From: Lachnospiraceae bacterium UBA3310
GTDB lineage: Bacteria; Bacillota; Clostridia; Lachnospirales; Lachnospiraceae
Assembly (NCBI GenBank): GCA_002361355.1
Contig: DESQ01000047.1
Span: 1 to 8,409 of the forward strand
Direction of reading: 5' to 3'
DNA length: 8,409 bases
Part shown: positions 1 through 6,434 of the stretch, piece after piece
How the letters are laid out: each line of letters starts with the position of its first letter
Position numbering within the stretch: position 1 is the stretch's first letter
Notes under the pieces: generated by a model
What the model saw: the letters and a program-made list of their open reading frames with translations, nothing else
What the model was told of the DNA's origin: nothing
Database searches by the model: none
Position numbers and translations under genes: made by a program

Positions 1-105
1 TTGAAGTGGGGGTTGGTGATTAGCTAGATGTAATTGTATTTAGAGAGAAAAGGGTGTATTGTATATGTATATCTTTTTTATGAAGGGGAAACAGGGAGGG
101 AAGAA

Positions 106-1893
106 ATGAAGAACTTGAAAGTAAAGGACAAGCTGTTTGTGCTGGCAGTACTTATGGTGGCAGCAATGCTTTGTTGCGCCTTTTTTGCGGTTAAGGGCAT
201 GAACGGCATCGAGAAGCAGGCGGCAGGCACTTTGGAGGAGGAGCTTTATGCCGAGTATGACGCGCAGATCAGGGAACAGACGGAAAATGCGATTTCCATG
301 CTGGAAGTCTATTACGGCAAGTATGAATCCGGCGAGTGCACGTTAGAGGAAGCAAAACAGCAGGCGGCGGATATGCTCAGAGAACTCAGATACGGGGAGA
401 ACGGTTATTTCTGGGCGGATGATACAGAGGGAAACTGTATTGTACTTCTGGGGAATGATACGGAGGGCACGAACCGCATAAACAGTCAGGATGCCAACGG
501 CGTTTATTACATGAAGGACATTATTTCCAATGGCCAGCAGCCGGAGGGCGGTTTTTCTGATTACAGTTTTCCCAAAAACGGGGAGACGGTAGCCTCTCCC
601 AAGAGGGGATATTCCAAGTACTACGAACCTTTTGGCTGGGTGATCGGCACGGGAAACTATACGGATGATATTGAGCAAAAGCTGGCGGCGGAATCGGAAA
701 TGATAGATGGGATTACGAGGCGGTGGATTACATATTTGGTTATCTGCGCGGTGGTGCTTTTGGTGCTTCTTGTTGGTTTGACAGTCGGTATTGCACAAAA
801 CATCATAACGCCGTTAAAGTATACCGTTGATATGGCGCAAAAACTGGAAACGGGAGATATGAGGGTGCGCGCAGGGGACAGGCTGTTGGAGCGAAAAGAT
901 GAGTTCGGCCTTTTGGGGGAAGCCATGGAAGTGCTGGCCCAGACTTTAGACACTTTGCTGGGAAGAGTACAGAAAAGCGGCATTTCTCTTGCAGAAAATG
1001 TAGAGAACGTGATGACGGATGTGCGGGTGTTGAATGATGAACTCACAGACATTTCCGCCACAACGCAGGAATTGTCAGCTGCCATGCAGGAGACATCGGC
1101 TTCCTCCACACAGATCGGCGAGATGGCAAAACAGATTGAGGACGTATCCAGAAGCGTGGCAACCCGCTCGCAGGAAGGAGCCTTAAAGGTGGCTGACATT
1201 CACGGAAGGGCGGAGTCGGCGAAGGGGAATACCGCGTCAAGCAAACAGAAAGCGTCCGATATGAAGAGACGGATCAGTGGAGAGTTGAAGCAGGCTCTCG
1301 AGGACGCACAGGTGGTAGACGAGATCAAGACACTGGCAAATTCCATTCAGAGCATTACTTCCCAGACAAATCTCTTGGCGCTAAACGCTTCCATTGAGGC
1401 TGCAAGAGCGGGAGAAAGCGGAAGAGGATTTGCCGTTGTGGCTGGTGAGATTCAGGATCTTGCAGAACAGACCCGCTCAATTGTTGAGAATATCCAAAAT
1501 CTGACAGGAGATGTGACGACGGCGGTGAGGAATCTTTCCGGTTTTGCCGAGCAGCTTTTGGATTTTGTGGCTAATGACGTGTCGAAAGACTATGGTATGT
1601 TCTTAAAGGTAGCGGACGAATATAACGGAGATGCGGAGTATGTGAACGATCTGGTTACTGATTTCAGTGCGGTTTCACAGGAGCTTCTGGCATCGGTTGA
1701 AGCGGTTGCCTCAGCTATTGGGGATGTGGGAACTGCGACTACCGAAAGTACGACCGGCGTTGTGACGATTGCGACGGACAGCAATGATCTTTCCGCCAGG
1801 TCAGGCGATATTTTGGAGAATATCCAGAATGTGAATGAGATTGCCGCCGCATTAAAAGAAATGGTGGAGCATTTCCAGTTAAGCGGGGCTTAA
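106..1893 (+). CDS. Methyl-accepting chemotaxis protein with extracellular single Cache sensor
   Basis: A 595-residue transmembrane chemoreceptor that should sense a small extracellular ligand and control CheA/CheW kinase activity. Visible in order: a short basic N-terminus, TM1 at about 10-29, a sensor at about 33-200 resembling sCache_2 (YFWADD at 101-106 and GWVIGTGNY at 177-185), TM2 at about 207-231, a HAMP linker with its DExG motif (D265-G268), and a long signalling coiled coil. The hairpin tip is near-canonical, running from QTNLLALNASIEAARAGE (starting at 420) into GRGFAVVAGEI. It ends EHFQLSGA, so there is no CheR/CheB-tethering pentapeptide. I chose the ATG at 106 because GGGAGGG lies 5 bases before it; an in-frame TTG at 34 has no such site. 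sCache_2 domains often bind small carboxylates, but the ligand cannot be told from sequence. The gene is monocistronic here, closed by a strong terminator, with no other chemotaxis gene nearby. Confidence 0.96.
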   Translation: MKNLKVKDKLFVLAVLMVAAMLCCAFFAVKGMNGIEKQAAGTLEEELYAEYDAQIREQTENAISMLEVYYGKYESGECTLEEAKQQAADMLRELRYGENGYFWADDTEGNCIVLLGNDTEGTNRINSQDANGVYYMKDIISNGQQPEGGFSDYSFPKNGETVASPKRGYSKYYEPFGWVIGTGNYTDDIEQKLAAESEMIDGITRRWITYLVICAVVLLVLLVGLTVGIAQNIITPLKYTVDMAQKLETGDMRVRAGDRLLERKDEFGLLGEAMEVLAQTLDTLLGRVQKSGISLAENVENVMTDVRVLNDELTDISATTQELSAAMQETSASSTQIGEMAKQIEDVSRSVATRSQEGALKVADIHGRAESAKGNTASSKQKASDMKRRISGELKQALEDAQVVDEIKTLANSIQSITSQTNLLALNASIEAARAGESGRGFAVVAGEIQDLAEQTRSIVENIQNLTGDVTTAVRNLSGFAEQLLDFVANDVSKDYGMFLKVADEYNGDAEYVNDLVTDFSAVSQELLASVEAVASAIGDVGTATTESTTGVVTIATDSNDLSARSGDILENIQNVNEIAAALKEMVEHFQLSGA

Positions 1894-1908
1894 ACGATAT
1901 GACAGCAG

Positions 1909-1940
1909 AGAGGGGCAGTGATTCTGCCCCTCTTGTTTTT
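1909..1940 (+). terminator. Rho-independent terminator of the chemoreceptor gene
   Basis: A perfect 10-bp stem pairs AGAGGGGCAG (1909-1918) with CTGCCCCTCT (1924-1933) around a 5-base loop, followed by TGTTTTT at 1934-1940. It begins 15 bases after the stop codon. In the opposite direction the stem is not followed by a U-rich tract, so it should mainly stop plus-strand transcription. It may only partly shield the convergent rubrerythrin gene. Confidence 0.93.
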
Positions 1941-1966
1941 GTCCAAATATCGTATTTTGGATCGGA

Positions 1967-2509
1967 TTAGTAATTTTCCGCATGTATCTCGAAATAGCTC
2001 TGCGGGTGATTACAGGTCGGGCAAATTTCAGGCGCCTTTGTTCCCACGACGATGTGTCCGCAGTTACGGCACTCCCATACCTTAACCTCGCTCTTCTCAA
2101 ATACCGTTGCCGTCTCTATATTCTTTAACAGAGCGCGGTATCTCTCCTCATGGTGTTTCTCGATCTCAGCCACAAGCCGGAACCTTGCCGCAAGCTCGGG
2201 AAAACCTTCTTCTTCCGCAGTCTTGGCAAAACCCGCATACATGTCTGTCCATTCAAAGTTTTCGCCGTCCGCCGCTGAAACAAGGTTTTCGCTGGTATCG
2301 CCCAGCCCGTTTAACTCCTTAAACCACAGCTTTGCATGTTCTTTTTCATTGTCCGCCGTTTTCAAAAACAGGGCGGCAATCTGTTCGTAGCCCTCCTTTT
2401 TTGCTACGGAAGCAAAGAAGGTGTACTTATTCCTTGCCTCAGATTCGCCGGAAAATGCTGTCCTCAAATTCTTTTCTGTCTGCGTTCCCGCATACTTGGA
2501 TGTTCCCAT
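1967..2509 (-). CDS. rbr: Rubrerythrin
   Basis: A 180-residue cytoplasmic non-heme diiron protein. In anaerobes this family reduces hydrogen peroxide to water with electrons from NAD(P)H through rubredoxin-type carriers. Residues 1-135 form the ferritin-like four-helix domain, with GESEARNKY (E22), NEKEHA (E55xxH58), AEEEGF (E99-E101) and EKHHEERY (E117xxH120) providing the expected carboxylate/histidine iron ligands. Residues 145-175 are the C-terminal rubredoxin-like domain with C147xxC150 and C163xxC166, ending HPQSYFE. Length and domain order match classical rubrerythrin with no missing ligand motif. The ATG is preceded at 6 bases by AAAGGAGG (2516-2523). It lies 48 bases downstream of the FMN/rubredoxin-like gene on the same strand with no terminator between, so co-transcription from the promoter at 4062-4090 is likely. 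It converges on the chemoreceptor gene. Confidence 0.97.
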   Translation of the reverse strand: MGTSKYAGTQTEKNLRTAFSGESEARNKYTFFASVAKKEGYEQIAALFLKTADNEKEHAKLWFKELNGLGDTSENLVSAADGENFEWTDMYAGFAKTAEEEGFPELAARFRLVAEIEKHHEERYRALLKNIETATVFEKSEVKVWECRNCGHIVVGTKAPEICPTCNHPQSYFEIHAENY

Positions 2510-2515
2510 TTTTTT

Positions 2516-2523
2516 CCTCCTTT
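2516..2523 (-). promoter_or_regulatory. Ribosome binding site of rubrerythrin
   Basis: On the minus strand AAAGGAGG lies six bases before the rubrerythrin ATG, a near-perfect Shine-Dalgarno match. It fixes the start at 2509. Confidence 0.9.
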
Positions 2524-2542
2524 ATTATATATCATGATACAT

Positions 2543-2573
2543 CGGGGCTGATCCCTGCTATAAGGATTCCCCG
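2543..2573 (-). other. Intercistronic hairpin overlapping the upstream stop codon
   Basis: CGGGG (2543-2547) pairs with CCCCG (2569-2573). After a 2-base bulge, GATCC (2550-2554) pairs with GGATT (2564-2568) with one wobble, leaving a 9-base loop that contains the stop codon of the FMN protein gene (2558-2560). No U-tract follows on the minus strand, so it is not an intrinsic terminator. It could be a processing or stability element between the two cistrons. A 10-base perfect palindrome, TATCATGATA (2530-2539), lies between it and the rubrerythrin ribosome binding site. Confidence 0.4.
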
Positions 2574-3991
2574 GCATGTGCAATATTAGTATGTTCCGAT
2601 ATTTCGCTGTTGGTGGTGCAAAGGTCATCCACGGAAAGACCATGGATATCCGGGTGCCCCGTAATTCTCGCGAAGGTCTTTAATTCCTGCGCGGAACAGG
2701 TAAGATAATTTTCTACCCGCTTTGCGGCAGCGTCAATATGTAATCTCTCGCGCAGCTTTTCGTCCTGTGTGGCCACACCAACCGGGCACATGCCTGTACC
2801 GCAGATACGGTACTGCTGGCAGGCTGCCGCCACCATAGCGGCGGAAGCGATTGCCACGGCGTCCGCGCCCATAGCGATTGCCTTGGCAAAATCGGAGGAG
2901 ACACGGAGTCCTCCTGTGATGACCAGATCAATGTCTGCATGAATGGAATCCAGATATTTTCTTGCCCGGTGGAGTGCATAGATGGTGGGAACGCTGGTGG
3001 AATCCCTTATAATGGAAGGGGATGCTCCTGTGGCGCCGCCCCGTCCGTCTATGGTAATGAAGTCCGGCTTCGCATAGACGCAAAACTCCAGGTCTTTCTC
3101 AATCCGTCCGGCAGCAATCTTAATGCCGATGGGCCTGCCTTCGCTGCGTGTCCGCAGATCGCTTACAAGGTTCTTTAAGTCATCTGCGCTGTCGATGCCG
3201 GGGAATTTGGATGGGCTGATCACATCCTCACCGAGGGGTTTGTTACGGATTTTCGCAATTTCAGGAGTTACCTTGCTGCCTGGCAGATGGCCGCCCATAC
3301 CCGGTTTCGTTCCCTGCCCGATTTTGATCTCGATGGCATCGGAAGTTTTCAGGTTTTCATCGGTAACGCTGTATTGATTCGGCACATACTCAAAAATATA
3401 CTTGTAGGACGCTTCTTTTTCCTCCGGCAGAATGCCGCCTTCCCCGCTGCACATAGCTGTGCCCGCCGCCGCGCTTCCCTTTGCCAGTGCGATTTTAGTT
3501 TCTTTGGAGAGTGCGCCGAAGGACATATGCGAGATATAGACCGGCATATCGAGTTCCATTGGTTTTTTCGCGTGCTTCCCAATAACGGTTTTCAGGGAAA
3601 CCTCCGCGTGCTCCTCCAGAGGCATCGGATTTAACTGTGCTCCGAGTACCAGCACATCGTCCCAGCCCGGCATTTCCATCTGCGTGCCCATTGCCTCGAT
3701 GGCCGGTTTCCCGCTGACTGCCATCTCATGAATTTCTTTCATGTAACGGTAATTGCTGTCCGTTTTTCTCGTCTCCTGCGGATAACTCAGATCCGGCCCT
3801 TCGACGTTTACGGGGGCAGGATGCATTTCGGATGCAGCCGGAGCCGCTGCGCTTTGAACCGGCTCTGTCTGTACCGGCGCAAACTTTTCCGGCGGCTGTT
3901 TACAGACGGGGCATTCGGTCAGTTCGGAAAAGGGCCTGCCCTCTTTTTCTTCGTCGTACTCGTACCCGCAGATACTACATTTGTAGACCAT
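2558..3991 (-). CDS. Rubredoxin-like domain fused to glutamate synthase FMN/[3Fe-4S] domain
   Basis: A 477-residue cytoplasmic flavoprotein. Residues 1-40 form a rubredoxin-like knuckle with C5xxC8GYEYD and C27PVC30, 18 residues apart, shorter than in true rubredoxin. A flexible Pro/Ala-rich linker follows at about 38-65. The rest matches the central FMN-binding barrel of glutamate synthase: KPGMGGHLPG at 229-238, DGRGGATG at 315-322, and the cluster motif C391-x5-C397-x4-C402 followed by PVGVATQ, which should bind a [3Fe-4S] cluster. The N-terminal glutaminase and C-terminal GXGXG domains of bacterial GltB are absent and no GltD-like partner is nearby, so glutamate synthase activity should not be assumed. 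It may be an archaeal-type GOGAT core or a redox protein of unknown substrate. I chose the ATG at 3991 because AAAGGAGGG lies 7 bases before it; an upstream in-frame ATG at 4090 falls in the promoter. It heads a likely operon with rubrerythrin. Confidence 0.9.
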   Translation of the reverse strand: MVYKCSICGYEYDEEKEGRPFSELTECPVCKQPPEKFAPVQTEPVQSAAAPAASEMHPAPVNVEGPDLSYPQETRKTDSNYRYMKEIHEMAVSGKPAIEAMGTQMEMPGWDDVLVLGAQLNPMPLEEHAEVSLKTVIGKHAKKPMELDMPVYISHMSFGALSKETKIALAKGSAAAGTAMCSGEGGILPEEKEASYKYIFEYVPNQYSVTDENLKTSDAIEIKIGQGTKPGMGGHLPGSKVTPEIAKIRNKPLGEDVISPSKFPGIDSADDLKNLVSDLRTRSEGRPIGIKIAAGRIEKDLEFCVYAKPDFITIDGRGGATGASPSIIRDSTSVPTIYALHRARKYLDSIHADIDLVITGGLRVSSDFAKAIAMGADAVAIASAAMVAAACQQYRICGTGMCPVGVATQDEKLRERLHIDAAAKRVENYLTCSAQELKTFARITGHPDIHGLSVDDLCTTNSEISEHTNIAHAGESL

Positions 3992-3998
3992 GATAAAT

Positions 3999-4007
3999 CC
4001 CTCCTTT
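3999..4007 (-). promoter_or_regulatory. Ribosome binding site deciding the start of the FMN/rubredoxin-like gene
   Basis: AAAGGAGGG on the minus strand lies seven bases before the ATG at 3991. It rules out the longer reading frame starting at 4090, whose extra 33 codons lie over the promoter and leader and resemble no known domain. Confidence 0.9.
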
Positions 4008-4061
4008 TTCTTTTGTATTAAAAAACGTCTTCGGTTCATATATATTTGGGTAACTGGTAAG

Positions 4062-4090
4062 ATTATAACATATCGCTTGCAGGAAGTCAC
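4062..4090 (-). promoter_or_regulatory. Extended -10 SigA-type promoter for the FMN protein-rubrerythrin unit
   Basis: Read on the minus strand: GTGACT (4085-4090, 4/6 to TTGACA), a 17-base spacer, then a perfect TATAAT (4062-4067) preceded by TG and one base, an extended -10. The predicted transcript would start near 4055 and carry a leader of about 60 bases before the ATG at 3991. I see no PerR-like operator in the leader. Confidence 0.75.
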
Positions 4091-4141
4091 GGAAGATAGT
4101 ATTCTGAAACTACAGATTTATGCTTACGGATATGAGGAAGG

Positions 4142-5638
4142 GTGTCGGGGAAACGGAAAAAGATGAGCAGGAAAGGAACAGTGGCGGTGCTGGCCGGGGC
4201 AGCGGCGTTATGCCTGTTTACCATGAAAGCAGGAAACGGTGGGACTGAGATCGTTGAAACAGAACATACGGGCGCGGTGACGGCGCTTTTGAATGTTTTA
4301 GAGGAGAGCCTTGCCGCGGAGAACGAACTTGGGGAACAAAAAGAGGAGACCGAAACGGAGCTGCTCTCCATTCAGGTGGTGGATGAGTGGCCGTCGGAGA
4401 GCGAGCTGGAGACGTGGATGCCGGAGGAAGAAAGTGAAAATTCGGAAGAGAGCGGCGGCATTATTAAGGAACAGCTAACACGGTGGGAGAGGATTCCCTC
4501 TACTGCGGGACTGATGCAGCAGGATGGAAGCGCCGGAATACAGTTTGGAGACGACATTTGGCTCAATACAGCGCGGTTTTTTATACCAGGGAGGGGGATT
4601 CGCAGTGTCCCCGGCAATTACAGCGGCCAGATCAATTTTGTGGCGGAGCTTTATGATCAGGAAGAAGAGGAGACGAAGCGGCTGTGGGATGAGATCGATA
4701 TGAGCAGCGAAGATTATGCGGATTTTAACGGCGGTATTGATGTGACAAGAGAACTGGTTGCAGCGGGCTTTTTGCATGAGGAGATTACAAAGCTGTTAGA
4801 CAGGTTTCCGGAGATACACCCTCATGAGCGGGCTTATACTCTGCGGTTGGTGAAAGCGGGCTCTACCTTCAGACAGGAGGATCAGACTGGCTGGTGGGAC
4901 GTAGATTATGTCCTGTCTACAAGGATGGATAACGGGGAAGAACTGCAGCTTGTCTATGTTGATATCTATAGATTGATGGGGGATTGGCATGATGTGAACT
5001 GTAGGATGGATGTGTCGGAGGACAGTCTATGGACACTTCTGGCAGATCCCGCCGAGGATAAGGGCAGGATATGGGTGCAGCAGATCAGGGGAGACACTTT
5101 TGCAGATGAAGCGTCTGTCAGACAGTTTGTGTCCAGGCAGGGGGCGGAAACGGTTCTGCCGGACGGCGTGGAGAGTGAAATCGCATGGAATTACAGCAGA
5201 CAGGAACTCTTTTACTATGACTGGATGATATGCCAGGGGGAGACGGCGGATTACACGGTGGTTCTGGCGATGCCGCTCATGGAAAAACAGGAGGAGGGTT
5301 ATTATCTGGCAGGACGTATCGGCAGGGAGGTGGCGGATAAGACGGATTACCAAAATCTTTTATCCGCAATCATGCAGACGTTTCAGGGCGAGCCTTATCT
5401 GCATGTGGTAAAGGAGGGGGAGTGCCTTTCCCGGATTGCTGAAAAATACTGTGGTGCGCAGGAGGCTTATCCGCAGATCGGGCTGTATGACGAGGGGTCG
5501 GGAAGTGCAAAACCCTTCGCAAACCCGGGAAGTGCATCACCCTTTGCAAACCCGGATCTGATTTACCCCGGGCAGAAGGTGATGCTGCCCACAGTCGTAC
5601 CATACGACGCGCGGAAAGAGACTGCGGCGAATCCGTAA
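4142..5638 (+). CDS. Membrane-anchored LysM-domain protein with unrecognised central region
   Basis: A 498-residue exported protein. A basic n-region (KRKKMSRK) and a hydrophobic stretch at about 12-29 form a signal anchor or signal peptide; there is no lipobox. Residues about 57-105 are strongly acidic and probably disordered. Residues about 110-415 look folded but I do not recognise them. The C-terminus (about 420-488) is a LysM domain, HVVKEGECLSRIAEKY through NPDLIYPGQKVMLP, expected to bind peptidoglycan. The domain is longer than usual because of a duplicated 9-residue unit between its two halves. The start is uncertain: GTG at 4142 has GAGG only 4 bases upstream, while an in-frame ATG at 4163 keeps the hydrophobic segment but has a poorer site; an in-frame stop at 4133 excludes anything longer. 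It lies upstream of the DUF4956 and CotH genes, about 120 bases away, so a shared envelope role is inferred from position only. Confidence 0.85.
   Translation: MSGKRKKMSRKGTVAVLAGAAALCLFTMKAGNGGTEIVETEHTGAVTALLNVLEESLAAENELGEQKEETETELLSIQVVDEWPSESELETWMPEEESENSEESGGIIKEQLTRWERIPSTAGLMQQDGSAGIQFGDDIWLNTARFFIPGRGIRSVPGNYSGQINFVAELYDQEEEETKRLWDEIDMSSEDYADFNGGIDVTRELVAAGFLHEEITKLLDRFPEIHPHERAYTLRLVKAGSTFRQEDQTGWWDVDYVLSTRMDNGEELQLVYVDIYRLMGDWHDVNCRMDVSEDSLWTLLADPAEDKGRIWVQQIRGDTFADEASVRQFVSRQGAETVLPDGVESEIAWNYSRQELFYYDWMICQGETADYTVVLAMPLMEKQEEGYYLAGRIGREVADKTDYQNLLSAIMQTFQGEPYLHVVKEGECLSRIAEKYCGAQEAYPQIGLYDEGSGSAKPFANPGSASPFANPDLIYPGQKVMLPTVVPYDARKETAANP
5500..5553 (+). repeat. 27-bp in-frame tandem duplication inside the LysM domain
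   Basis: Two adjacent 27-base units (5500-5526 and 5527-5553) match at 24 of 27 positions and encode GSAKPFANP and GSASPFANP. The second copy runs into the canonical NPDLIYPGQ of LysM, so the first copy looks like the added one. Because the length is a multiple of three, the reading frame is kept. Confidence 0.9.
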
Positions 5639-5652
5639 AGGGTGCATAAGAG

Positions 5653-5707
5653 CCGGGTTCATTTTATAATTGTTTCCAATATCAATGAATGATATAATAA
5701 AACCCGG
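5653..5707. repeat. Inverted repeat enclosing the DUF4956 promoter
   Basis: CCGGGTT (5653-5659) is the exact inverse complement of AACCCGG (5701-5707). The inner flanks are also partly complementary: both arms continue into A/T-rich sequence containing a TATAAT (5665-5670 and 5693-5698). The 41-base centre is too long, and the U-tract is missing, for an intrinsic terminator of the LysM gene. It may be an operator or cruciform-like element. Confidence 0.5.
5670..5698 (+). promoter_or_regulatory. Putative SigA-type promoter for the DUF4956-CotH pair
   Basis: TTGTTT (5670-5675) is separated by 17 bases from a perfect TATAAT (5693-5698). The -35 match is only 3/6. Transcription would begin near 5705, about 55 bases before the ATG at 5760. 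It would allow the DUF4956-CotH pair to be expressed independently of the LysM gene, although read-through is also possible since I find no terminator after 5638. Confidence 0.55.
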
Positions 5708-5745
5708 TGTAGTCAGAGGAGATTTTTCAGAATATTTCGTATCAG

Positions 5746-5751
5746 AGGAGG
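5746..5751 (+). promoter_or_regulatory. Ribosome binding site deciding the start of the DUF4956 gene
   Basis: A perfect AGGAGG lies eight bases before the ATG at 5760. The reading frame is open further upstream, with a TTG at 5670 and an ATG at 5685, but these overlap the promoter elements and have no comparable site. Confidence 0.9.
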
Positions 5752-5759
5752 AGAGAAGT

Positions 5760-6434
5760 ATGTCCAAAGCCGAGGTGCTCAGTTATTTTTATACGAACAG
5801 TACAAGCTACGGTGCAAGACGAACGTTAGTGATACTGTTGTGCGGTCTGGCTGTGGGAATGATGATATATGCGACTTATTACATTACATCTGAGAAAATC
5901 GTATATGACAGAAAATTTAACTGGTCACTTGTCATCATGCTGTTGGTTACCGTTATCATCATGATGATGATTAGCAGCAATATCGCCGTGTCTCTCGGTA
6001 TGGTGGGCGCTTTGTCGATTGTCCGGTTCCGGACGGCAGTTAAGGATAGCCGCGACACCATATTTATTTTCTGGGCGATGGCGGAAGGCCTTTGCGTGAG
6101 TTCACAAAACTATCGCCTTGCATTTACCACGGTGCTGTTTATTGCGGTAGTGCTTATTGTTTCCAGCAGAGTACCTGGTATCTGGAACCGTTATCTTCTG
6201 GTTGTGCGGGGCGCAGGCAGCCAGATTGACAGGGAACTGCTGCAGGATAAATTAAAACCGTTTGTGGTCAGCCAGCAGATTCGTACTGCGAATACGGATG
6301 CCGAATGCTCGGAGATCATTTGGGAAGTCAAGACGAAGGGGAAATTAAATCTCGCCGTGGTGGATGAGCTGATGTCGGTACCGGGCGTAGCGTCGGTGAA
6401 TTGGGTAACAGAGATCGGGGGAACGGTGGGATGA
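5760..6434 (+). CDS. DUF4956-family integral membrane protein
   Basis: A 224-residue membrane protein. Hydrophobic segments lie at about 22-42, 55-72, 75-88 with 100-115 (less clear), and 120-136. A soluble tail of about 85 residues follows. The diagnostic block SLGMVGALSIVRFRTAVKDSRD at 78-99, then TIFIFWAMAEGLC, is the hallmark of DUF4956, whose biochemical role is unknown to me. The tail (about 145-224) alternates predicted strands and helices and ends VDELMSVPGVASVNWV, which resembles half of an ACT/ferredoxin-like fold. A small membrane core with a G/R/T-rich conserved loop and such a tail recalls MgtC-type proteins, but this is my inference. The last codons overlap the CotH gene (ATGA at 6431-6434), indicating translational coupling and probable stoichiometric partnership. 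DUF4956 genes commonly neighbour CotH and VTC-type polyphosphate polymerase genes; no VTC gene is in this window. Confidence 0.88.
   Translation: MSKAEVLSYFYTNSTSYGARRTLVILLCGLAVGMMIYATYYITSEKIVYDRKFNWSLVIMLLVTVIIMMMISSNIAVSLGMVGALSIVRFRTAVKDSRDTIFIFWAMAEGLCVSSQNYRLAFTTVLFIAVVLIVSSRVPGIWNRYLLVVRGAGSQIDRELLQDKLKPFVVSQQIRTANTDAECSEIIWEVKTKGKLNLAVVDELMSVPGVASVNWVTEIGGTVG

Noticed and set aside
34..105. N-terminal extension of the chemoreceptor from a TTG at 34.
   Set aside because: The extra 24 residues have no ribosome binding site before them and would precede the basic start of TM1. The ATG at 106 has GGGAGGG at the right distance.
1..105. A motility (SigD-type) or SigA promoter for the chemoreceptor gene.
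   Set aside because: No GCCGATAT-like -10 and no convincing -35/-10 pair. Only weak A/T-rich matches such as TATTGT at 57-62 are present, so I do not call one.
657..1199. Long open frame antisense to the chemoreceptor.
   Set aside because: It overlaps conserved coding sequence throughout, has no ribosome binding site and encodes low-complexity Ser/Thr-rich protein; a codon-bias shadow.
1942..1961. TCCAAA/TTTGGA inverted repeat as a terminator for rubrerythrin.
   Set aside because: The stem is only six A/T-rich pairs and no U-tract follows it on the minus strand.
2524..2529. A perfect TATAAT on the minus strand just before rubrerythrin, as its own promoter.
   Set aside because: It abuts the ribosome binding site, so a start 7 bases downstream would fall inside the Shine-Dalgarno sequence, and no -35 exists at 16-18 bases.
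4190..4235. Lipoprotein signal (lipobox) in the LysM protein, and likewise near Cys24 of the CotH protein.
   Set aside because: The residue before each cysteine is Leu or Phe rather than Gly, Ala or Ser, so lipidation is not supported.
5670..5759. Longer DUF4956 protein starting at the TTG at 5670 or the ATG at 5685.
   Set aside because: These codons overlap the promoter hexamers and lack ribosome binding sites, whereas AGGAGG sits 8 bases before the ATG at 5760.
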